From assembly GCA_043816165.1 (NCBI GenBank), contig JBDRIE010000027.1, positions 34,343 through 98,342 on the forward strand: DNA of 64,000 nt, given 5' to 3'. This DNA is from JAACEU01 sp043816165 (GTDB lineage: Bacteria > Patescibacteriota > Gracilibacteria > UBA1369 > LOWO2-01-FULL-3). The notes under the pieces were generated by a model. The model ran no database searches. It was not told the origin of the DNA and saw nothing but the letters and a program-made list of their open reading frames with translations. Below are positions 1 to 8,700 of the stretch, one piece after another. The position numbers were made by a program, and so were the translations under genes. Position 1 is the stretch's first letter; every line of letters begins with the position of its first letter.

Positions 1-368
1 GATTGAGCAACAGCATGAGAAGTGACTTCTACTACAGCATATTTACACCCCTCCCTTACCATTTTTCGCAACAATTTCTGCAATTTAAACGGGCTCATAG
101 TTGTTTGTTTGTTCGCATTTACCCATCTTTCTTCATTTATCTGAAAATTAATCGTCGAAGTCATACCCACTTTGTATCCGGCAGTATTGAGAACATTTGT
201 AATCAAATTTACAACAGTAGTTTTGCCATTCGTCCCGGTAACTCCTATAACAATCATATTATCAGCAGGGAAAAAATAAATAAGAGCGGCCAAAAATCCC
301 TTGATTTTGTGGAACAAAAGCCGCAAAGGATGCCTGTCCGGAATGATTTTTCGAAAGAAATTAAACAT
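1..368 (-). CDS. Mur ligase (MurE-like), N-terminal part; runs off the left edge
   Basis: Reading the minus strand gives an open frame of about 122 codons from an ATG at 366-368 to the window edge. About 45 residues in, after a hydrophobic N-terminal stretch, is the ATP-binding loop GVTGTNGKTT of Mur ligases. The following residues (VGMTSTINFQI, then TTMSPFKLQKLLRKMV and VVEVTSHA) match the central domain of MurE-type UDP-MurNAc peptide ligases, which add the third amino acid to the peptidoglycan stem peptide. The segment before the P-loop is much shorter than in classical MurE, so the usual UDP-binding N-terminal domain seems reduced or absent. It starts 7 nt after the riboflavin kinase stop, so the two are probably cotranscribed. 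The C-terminus is outside the window, so which Mur ligase it is cannot be settled. Confidence 0.85.
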   Translation of the reverse strand, partial: MFNFFRKIIPDRHPLRLLFHKIKGFLAALIYFFPADNMIVIGVTGTNGKTTVVNLITNVLNTAGYKVGMTSTINFQINEERWVNANKQTTMSPFKLQKLLRKMVREGCKYAVVEVTSHAVAQ

Positions 369-375
369 AATTGAT

Positions 376-744
376 CTATTTACTGGTCGAATTATACCAA
401 TTTTTCACAAATTCAACATCCTTAGAAATTTGATTTTTTAACTCTGCTAATTTTTTGAATTTTTTTATATTTCTAATCTTTTTATATGCCTCCACTTCAA
501 CCATTGTTCCCGGAGAAACCTCCTCTTCCCAGTCCAACAAAAAAGCCTCGCAAATGGGTTCTTTGTCATCAAAAGTAGGCCTCGGCCCAAGGTGAATCGC
601 AGCCAAAACGAACATACTATCAACAAAGACTTTCCCTGCAAAAACCCCCTGCTCGTCACCATCATAAGGAATATTGATGGTTGGATAACCGATAGTTCTG
701 CCAATTTTTCTACCCAACCCTACTTGTCCTTTTATTGTAATCAC
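376..744 (-). CDS. Stand-alone riboflavin kinase domain (C-terminal half of RibF)
   Basis: The 122-residue product corresponds only to the flavokinase domain of RibF, which phosphorylates riboflavin to FMN. Visible motifs are GRKIGRTIGYPTINI (the G-x-x-x-G-x-PT-N substrate and Mg-ATP loop), GPRPTF, and a C-terminal helix with KKFKKLAELKNQISKD typical of the family. Bifunctional RibF is normally about 300 residues with an N-terminal FMN adenylyltransferase domain, and that domain is missing here. An unlinked nucleotidyltransferase near 20.5 kb may supply the missing step. The start is GTG, because no ATG precedes the conserved N-terminus in frame. An extended -10 (TGGTATATT) ends 6 nt before this GTG, so the transcript is probably leaderless. 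The divergent gene starts 26 bp away. Confidence 0.85.
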   Translation of the reverse strand: MITIKGQVGLGRKIGRTIGYPTINIPYDGDEQGVFAGKVFVDSMFVLAAIHLGPRPTFDDKEPICEAFLLDWEEEVSPGTMVEVEAYKKIRNIKKFKKLAELKNQISKDVEFVKNWYNSTSK

Positions 745-770
745 GAAAGAAATATACCATAATGCTTAAC

Positions 771-2009
771 ATGAAACTCACAAAAACATTAGTTTTAGTT
801 AATTTATTTTTTCTCCAATCATATTTAGTAAGGTTTTCGATCGGCGGATATCCCACAAATCTTCAAGAAATTTTGATAGGAATTACAGCGATAATTTTCA
901 TTGTTGAAATAATAAAAAATGGAAAACTTTTGCAAACCATAAAAAATATTTGGAAACACAAAATAATACTTGCATTCATCGGATTGACTGTGATTTCACT
1001 AGGATTAATTTTTTCTGGAATAATCACAGTTTCCCCTCCATTAACAGAAAACTTAGACCTCATAAGACATTTGAAATTCCTATTTTTCGCCACAACATTA
1101 GGCTTCATTTTCCTGGAAACTTTTCAAACAAAAAAGAAAAGATCAGCAGCAATTATGATAGCGGGCCTCGGAGCAATTATCTTCGGGATTTTCTCCATAA
1201 TTTACAACCTATCAGGATACAACGTCGCCCACGACTTGAGGCTCCTCGGCCCCCTCGACGCGGCCGTATATCTCGCGTTCTACCTAACTCCGTTTTTCCT
1301 TTATTTCTCAACAAAATTCATTGATTCACCCCGCAAAAAATCATACCTTTTTTACGCAATAATTTTGGCATTTTTGATTCTCGCAACCCGTTCAATGGGA
1401 GCAATCGGAGGATCATTTTTAGTAATACTAATCTATCTAGTAAAAACCGGTAAATTTTTAAAAAACAGAACATCAAAAATATCACTTTTAATAATTTCAG
1501 TAATAATTTTTGGAGGGATTTTTTACACAAAGATCCTTCCGGCTTTCCAGACAAACTACTCAAGCTTAAACGAAAGAGGAGAAATTTGGACAACAGCCGC
1601 AGACCTCTTGAAAGAGCCAAAAAACGCCATTTTCGGAGTGGGATTCGGTCAATTTCAAAACCAATATTTTGAAAATGTCGCCACTGTTCTCGACGGACAA
1701 CCTCTTGATTTTTATGTCCTCCAACCACACAATATTTTCCTACTTTTCATTCTAAATTATGGAATTCTGGGATTACTTTTCCTCGGATTTCTGATCTTTC
1801 AAACCATCAAAAAAATCGCCAAATCTGAAAAACCCGGCTTCGCACTTTTCATAATTTTATATTTTCTGATTCATGGCCTAATTGACACACCATTCTTCAA
1901 AAACGACCTGTTAATTTTGCTAATAATCTTCCTGGAAATGGGTCTCGAGATTCCTGCAAAAGTCAGTAGCTACTCAACCCCGAAACCAAATCCCTTAAAA
2001 CGTCGATAG
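771..2009 (+). CDS. O-antigen ligase/polymerase-like (Wzy/WaaL) membrane protein
   Basis: About 412 residues with roughly ten hydrophobic segments. A larger polar loop follows residue 270 and contains NERGEIWTTAADLLKEPKNA and GVGFGQFQNQY, and then QPHNIFLLFILNYGILG. The loop histidine in PHN-(I/V)-F followed by a membrane helix with NYGILGL is the hallmark of the Wzy_C/O-antigen ligase superfamily, which joins or polymerises lipid-linked glycans outside the cytoplasmic membrane. The substrate cannot be predicted. It could serve an S-layer-anchoring wall polymer or protein O-glycosylation. Two in-frame ATGs exist, at 762 and 771. I prefer the second because a CATAAT hexamer lies 7 nt before it. 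Its last 47 bp overlap the convergent end of tpiA. Confidence 0.75.
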   Translation: MKLTKTLVLVNLFFLQSYLVRFSIGGYPTNLQEILIGITAIIFIVEIIKNGKLLQTIKNIWKHKIILAFIGLTVISLGLIFSGIITVSPPLTENLDLIRHLKFLFFATTLGFIFLETFQTKKKRSAAIMIAGLGAIIFGIFSIIYNLSGYNVAHDLRLLGPLDAAVYLAFYLTPFFLYFSTKFIDSPRKKSYLFYAIILAFLILATRSMGAIGGSFLVILIYLVKTGKFLKNRTSKISLLIISVIIFGGIFYTKILPAFQTNYSSLNERGEIWTTAADLLKEPKNAIFGVGFGQFQNQYFENVATVLDGQPLDFYVLQPHNIFLLFILNYGILGLLFLGFLIFQTIKKIAKSEKPGFALFIILYFLIHGLIDTPFFKNDLLILLIIFLEMGLEIPAKVSSYSTPKPNPLKRR

Positions 2010-2658
2010 GACTATTGGCAGTAGTAACTCCGGAAGCCAGCAATACCCCGCTAGCCCCTAGTTCAAGCGCTATTCTCACGTCCTCCCCAGTCTTCACTCC
2101 AGCTCCAACCAATACTTTCCCCTCCCCCAATCTTTCAACAGAATTTTTTATCACATCCGGATTCGCTTTCGAAACACTAACATCTCCACCAATCAATTCC
2201 GACGGTTCCACAGCAACCAAATCCGGCCCATATCCAACAATTTTCTCCGCCGCTTCCGCGTCATTTGCACAAGCCACAACAAAAAGCCCAACATCTTTAG
2301 CCCGTTCAATGCTTTTTTTCAAAATCTCATCATCAATCTGATATTCAGCGTGATTCAACAAAGTTCCAACAGCCCCAACATCCCGAACCGCCTCCGGCAA
2401 AATATGTCCGGTATACGAACCAAAAGAAACCGGATCCACATGCTGTGCAAAAACCGGAATATCAACACTCTTACAAACCTCAGCCAGATCTACAATATTC
2501 ACAGCAATAGCAATATTCGCGCCGGTTTCCTTCGCAACTTTTTCATGGCATTTCGCAAGTTCAACCGCACTACTTACTCGAACCATCGCCTCCGAATTTT
2601 CATTTCCGGTCGCTTGTTCGTAGAGCTTAAAATTTACAATAATTATCGGCAAATCCAT
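1963..2658 (-). CDS. tpiA: Triosephosphate isomerase, archaeal type
   Basis: A 231-residue TIM barrel that interconverts dihydroxyacetone phosphate and glyceraldehyde 3-phosphate. Catalytic landmarks are the N-terminal NFKLYEQ (Asn and Lys), the histidine in GTLLNHAEYQ, and the glutamate in VAVEPSELIGG. The phosphate-binding ends GAGVKTGEDV and GASGVLLASGV follow. Length and motif wording (AQHVDPVSFGSYTGHILPEA, the NH-x-E loop) match the short archaeal TIM family rather than the roughly 250-residue bacterial one. I chose the ATG at 2656-2658, right before MDLPIIIVNF, over an ATG five codons upstream. The stop is TGA. TATATT ends 6 nt before the start, which suggests a leaderless mRNA. Confidence 0.9.
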   Translation of the reverse strand: MDLPIIIVNFKLYEQATGNENSEAMVRVSSAVELAKCHEKVAKETGANIAIAVNIVDLAEVCKSVDIPVFAQHVDPVSFGSYTGHILPEAVRDVGAVGTLLNHAEYQIDDEILKKSIERAKDVGLFVVACANDAEAAEKIVGYGPDLVAVEPSELIGGDVSVSKANPDVIKNSVERLGEGKVLVGAGVKTGEDVRIALELGASGVLLASGVTTANSPIDVLRDLVSGLSSY

Positions 2659-2664
2659 ACGCCA

Positions 2665-2692
2665 AATATACACAAAAGCCAGCCTTAAACAA
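2665..2692 (-). promoter_or_regulatory. Probable leaderless promoter of tpiA
   Basis: On the minus strand TTGTTT (2687-2692) is followed after 16 bp by TATATT (2665-2670), and the ATG comes 6 nt later. Transcription would begin at or next to the start codon. It is back to back with the strong rightward promoter of the giant gene. Confidence 0.5.
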
Positions 2693-2693
2693 A

Positions 2694-2722
2694 TTGACCT
2701 TTGAGCTTATTTTTGATATAAT
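2694..2722 (+). promoter_or_regulatory. Sigma-70-like promoter of the giant-gene locus
   Basis: TTGACC (2694-2699), a 17-bp spacer, then TATAAT (2717-2722): nearly consensus at both boxes. The predicted leader of about 40 nt is almost entirely A and T and contains no Shine-Dalgarno sequence. This is one of the best promoters in the window and would drive both giant genes. Confidence 0.8.
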
Positions 2723-2772
2723 AATACAATCGAATTAAAAATATATTTAAAAACAAAAATAAACAAAAAAAT

Positions 2773-5700
2773 ATGAATATTCGAAAACTTCTAAATTCTC
2801 TTTTCCAAGAAAAAAGATTATTGCAAATTAACCGTGAGCCCGGACCATCCGGAGCTCCCGCTACAGCACCAAAACCAAAACTCAACACACCACAAAAACT
2901 CGAAGCGGAAAAGCAAAAACTTCGTGGAGTAACCGCAAAACAAAGACAACAAATCGAACCGGAACGTGGAGTAAAAAATCCAAAAGAAGATGCGGTAGAC
3001 AAATACCTGGACACGCTCGACGACAAAAAATTTGATGCAATTCTTAGAACAGGATCGGTAATGGTTCAAGTTGGAAGTAGAGAGGAAGTACTTGATACAA
3101 GTGCATTCTCGACTGAACAAGTAGATAAAATCGTTGCATTCGCAGTAAAAACGACAAAAAATTTAAAAGCATTCCTTGATGACCTCTCAACGCAAAGCAT
3201 CAACAAAAAAATCAGGATTGAGAAATTGAGTGACAAATCCAGAACTGCATTAATCAATGCCACAAAAGACAAACCAACAGAACTAAAACCATTATTTGAA
3301 AAACTCTTATCAGCTAGTGTTTCAGCGGATCAAACAATCGCAACTGTAGAAAAAAACTTCCAATCTGACAAAACATTGGTCAACTCAATGATCGAAATAA
3401 TTCTAAGCAAAAAAGATTTCATACAGAAATTATCCCCGACAAGTATTGCAACATTTTTGAATGTAACAACCGACAAAGAAACTTTCAACAAAATTTTCAA
3501 CAAGTTAGACAACAGAAAATTATCTTTGCTCCTATTCACACAATTGAAACCTGAATTGAAAATCAACATTTTCCTCTCGTTAACAAACGGCCTGGAAGAG
3601 CTGGTGGACGAAGTCGCATTAGAAAATCTGGTTTTATTTGTCTATGCAAATCCAAATCAATTAAATTTACTGATTCCAAGACTTATCGAAAATCCAAAAA
3701 TAATTGAAAAAATTGGTCTAGCAGGATGCATCAAATTAGTTGTTGAAACCTTCGGAAAACCTGGACAAGAAAATTTACAAAAACAACTTCTTGCAAATAT
3801 TTCCGGAGCAAACAAACTTTCAATTTACAACATCAAGTCGATTCCAGTTGCTATCAGAATGGCAATTTACGAAAGTTTCAATGTTGATATGAAGAAAGGT
3901 CTCAAAAAGCCTAAAACTGCAGATCAACTACGTACAGAAAATCAAAATCTATTGAAAAAAGAAAAAACGGATTACTTAAAAAAATACAAAACTGGAGAAC
4001 AAAAAATCGCATCAGTTCCTGGATTTTCAATTGTCGGAAGAGATATCAAATTTGGAATTAAAGGAGTTGATCGAAGTTTCAAAAAAAGCGCAAGATTCCT
4101 AAATGAATTAGCAAAACCGGAATACGATTCGGCAATAAAAGTAAAACTGGCATGCTACAGAGAACTTTTACGAATCATAACAGCAGACAACAGTATCAAA
4201 ACAAACAGACACAAACTCAAAGGCGATTGGAAAGGCTCAAATACAGAACTTCAGGCAAGCCTAACAAAATATTCAGAAATGATCACAAAACTCGACAAAG
4301 GAGGCCAAGCCCCTGACAAAAGAACCATGTCAGGAAAAGTCACAATTACCCCCCCGGCAGCAGCTCCTGTAAAAGCAGGCGTACAACCTGGAACACAACC
4401 AGCAAATGCCAAAAAAGGCCCTGCAGAAAAACTCAAACCACAACAAATACATGAAAGAATTTTAGCAAACCTAAAAGAACAAGGAATCAGAATTATCTTA
4501 CCGACCGGAACAAAACTTCCACTTTTGAAAGCAACAGAAGCTTTCGATGGATTACGAAGACCTACTCTAAAGATTCAACGTGCAGTCATGGATGCGAAAG
4601 ACTTGGGTGAACTTTCAAAAGTTCTGAAAGAAAACGGACAAAAAATTAAGAACTACGTAGAAAAAGTTCTAAAACTCAACGGAGTAAAAATCGAAATTAC
4701 GGTAAATGTAACTAAAAAACTCAACGGTAAAGAAACAAAAATTTCCAAAACAATCGTATGGGACCAAAACAACCCGGAAAACGGCGGATTTGTAAAAGTT
4801 GGAGCTGAATGGCTACTTGGAAAAAAAGGAAAAACAACCTACAAAAGCAGTGCTGAACTCCTCCTTGCATTAACCGGCGGAGCACCCACAAAACCCGAAC
4901 CAAGCGCACCTACCGAAAAACCAAAAATGGCAAAAGGATCTGTATCCAAGAAACCATCTAAAGCACCTGTTGCACCAGCCCAAAAACCAAAAGAAATCAT
5001 TGCCCCAACAGAAAAAGAAGCAATTACAAAAACAATAGAAAAAATCCAGAGCGTCGCGACCTCATTAGGCAAATCAACAGATAAATCACTGGGCGAAACG
5101 CTGGGAATAGACGCAGGCAGAAAAATCACAATAAGCACAACTCCTGAAGGTTCCGGCATGTATCCAATTTACATCGATGGACAAAAATCCAACTATATTG
5201 TAGGAATTTTCACAGTACCGGCTCAGGCGCCAAACACAGGGTTCAAATCATTATTCTCCGTTAGAAGAAAAGACCAGTCAACAGTAGACACATTCACAAG
5301 CGGAGATGAACAAGGCGTGAAAGACGAACTAACAAACGCAATCAAATCAGTATCAAACAGACAAGAATTGACACCTGAAAAACGAAAAAAAGCCATAGAA
5401 AATCTCAAAACAAGAGGCCTAAACATAGTCTTGCCACAAGGCAATGTAATCGGATCTCTAACGGTAGGACAATTCAAAGTACTTTCAGATACACTTACAA
5501 AAGTCCAAACAACAATCACCGAAGGGACAAATGTACACCAAATTATAAAAAAACTAAAAGAAGTCGGACAAAGGCTAAAGAGCTTTTCAAAACCAAATTT
5601 CCAAGATAAAGGCAAATTCGAATTCTCAATAGGAGGAAAAGTCCTCACATGGGATCCAAACGTATCGGCCGCAAACGGATTCGGAGTCATGGCTAAAGGA

Positions 5701-8700
5701 ATGAAATGGGCAACAGAAAAGGCTTTCACCAAAAGCGCCCTCGTCGCAAAAATCACGGAATTCAAAAAAGCTCAACTCACCCCGCACCAATTCAAAATTT
5801 TCCAGAATCAAAATGAAATAAGAGAAATCGAAATAAAAAGGGAAAACGCGGGAGAAAAAAGACTCGAAAGATACAAACAAAATTACAAAACACTCGCAGG
5901 CAAAAAATTCATGATCGATAAGCAAATCGGCGACCTCGACGGCGATCAGATCGGGATACTATGGCCACGATTTACAGGATACAAAAGGGTAAACGCCATT
6001 TTGGGAAAATCCCCATTCAACGTCAAAGAAAGACTGCAAGCACGTACCGGAGCCAAATTAATCGCCGGAGAAAATTTCACGAATCTGAACGACAGAATAG
6101 ATTTTGAAGACGTATTCAATCATCTGAAAAATTCCCCGGCACTGAGAGGAAAATCGATAATTCCAACGGAATATCTAAAAAACTACAAAACATTCATAAA
6201 AAAAGTTGACGAACTCACAAAAAGCAAAAAAGATCCGGAACTACTCGAAGCGATGTTCAAAGACGTCCTCGCTCCAGCATTCGAACTGATGGAAGCAATG
6301 AGCAAACTCAGATTCACTGCCGTAAGCGACGAAGAACACAAACATCTCAAAGAAGTATACTATTCCGGCGGCGAACGCTTCAAAGACCCAATGGAAATTG
6401 CGAAAGACAGCATTCCACAAAACCAGATGAATATAGTAAAAGGACTACAAACACTATTAGGATATTCTGAAAAATCGGCAGGTTCATGGAAAAAATTCCT
6501 TGGATGGCTTGGCGGAGGCAAAAGCGAAATGTATTTAGCCGACATGGACGGAAATTCATTCAAAGTCGACGAGGGAATGTTCCAAAGATATTTCAGCCCG
6601 AAAGCCGCATTATTCATGCTTTTGGAAAAAAACGGTCTATATACAATAGAAAACGGAAAAAAGAAATTGAACGGTCCGGCGATCCTCAAAGAAGTAAATA
6701 ATATGCTAAAAAGAGGCTACATCGCCCAGGCACTCAATAGATTAACTCCAAAAGGTCAAAAACCTAACAAAGAACAATACCTTCAGGCGGTAAAGAAAAT
6801 CGAAAACGGATTGCCACAATACCAAATAACAAGTTTCAACGACATCGCGAATCTGAAAGGCACACACAAAATGGCTTTCCAACTTGGTTTTGTCAGCATG
6901 CAGACTGAAAGAATGGAAAATCAGGTAAGAAAAGGACTCGACGCGAAAATCGACGCCGGAATGGCATTGAAAGGAAAAGATCCAAGCAAAGTCACCGAGG
7001 GAGAAAGAGTGATTCTACGAAAACTCATCCGTGGAGGACTTTCAGAAAAAGTGGTCGCAGAAGTACATTCGAGCCTTTTATTCGCGGGCTACATGCATTT
7101 CAACTCCAAAGGAGAATTCCAAGGAGCCGGAATAGGAAAATCAATCAAACTCAGCGATGGATCTTCATTACTAATAGGAGGCGGAGCAACCAAACAGGGG
7201 CTTTCGTTCGGAATAGGACTAAATATACGTGTGACAAAACTGGAAGGAGGACAAATCGATTTCAACACAGTCATAAGCGTTTCGGGAGTAGCCGCAGGAT
7301 TCAGCGCAAGCCACGATGTTGGGAAAGGAGTCCAGGCAAGCTGGTTCGCAGGAGTCGGGATGTCATGGACAAACATGCTAAATCTCGGTCTCTCAGCCGG
7401 AGTGGGACTTGATTGGGATCAGGCATTTGTAAATCTCAGTAAAGAACGAAGCAGAAAAAAAGTGGAAAAAGAAACAGGTTGGGGAAAAACAATAAAAGAA
7501 TGGGCCGGAAAATCACCATCTGAAAAAATGCAAACTTTAAGAAAACTTCCACAATGGCAAGTCATAGAAAACTTGATGGCAAGATTCCCAAAACACATGA
7601 CACAGGCAAATCTGTTAAGAGCGTATAACATGCATTTCGAGAATCTTAACGCCAAAATGACTCAAGGAGCGGAAAATCTAGTTCCTTTAATACCGGTAGG
7701 GATAAACACCGGCGCAATTCTTGCGGGAACAATTGCGGGAGGACCTGTCGGAGCCATAGTCGGCGCGATTGCGGGAATAAAATTCAGACTCGGAACAGTC
7801 GCGGTATTCATTCCAAAACCATCGGAAACACAAAGAATCCTAAGTCTTGCTTCCTCAAACAGAGTTGAAGCAAAAATCAGAGCAAAATTAAAACTCCTAG
7901 CCGAACAACTAAAAGAAGGAACAATACAAAACGTAAAATTCACGGAAACTACAGGAGTCGTATTTAACAGACCGGGAAGCAAGCTCGGAAAAGGACTTAG
8001 AATAGGCAAAAGACAGGTAGCTCGCCTAAACAATTTCAAAACAACAGTCACAGGCATCGAAATCAACAACGACGCGCTGAAAGAAGCAGAAGTACAGCTA
8101 CAGAAAACAGCGGACGGAAGAATCGAACTAAAAATCCAAAATCTATATAATAGTGAAAATGTAGCGGACAAAGACCTCGAACTTCACATTGACCCAACAT
8201 TAAAAAAACTTGGTGTAATAGTCGAAAAAGGAAGAATCTTCCTCGAAGGAGATATCGACAACCTTATTATAACAAGAGAAAGATTCATGTTCTCCCACCA
8301 GCAAGAGTCGGGAAGACCATCAATCAGAGACGTCATAACAATACGTCAAAGTTCATCATTCGAAGGTAAACAAAAAGTAACCAGAGAATGGCTGATGAAA
8401 AACGAAGGAAGTTTTGTGGAAATCCTTGCCGGACACAAAGATTTTGGAGTTCAGGACGGATACAGTGCGGAAACTACAAAACACCTTAATATAATGACAA
8501 TGCACGCCGGAGTGAAAAATCTCCAGGGATGGCTGAAAGACAGTTACATTAAGAAATTATATGCAAATCGTCCGGACATTTTCAAACCCGGAGGAGAAAA
8601 GCTCATAAAGGCAGCCATCGAAGCTAATAAAAATCTTGATAAAATCAAAAACGATATCATCGGAAAAGGCGGAATGCACGAAGCATTAAAAGTCCAGACC

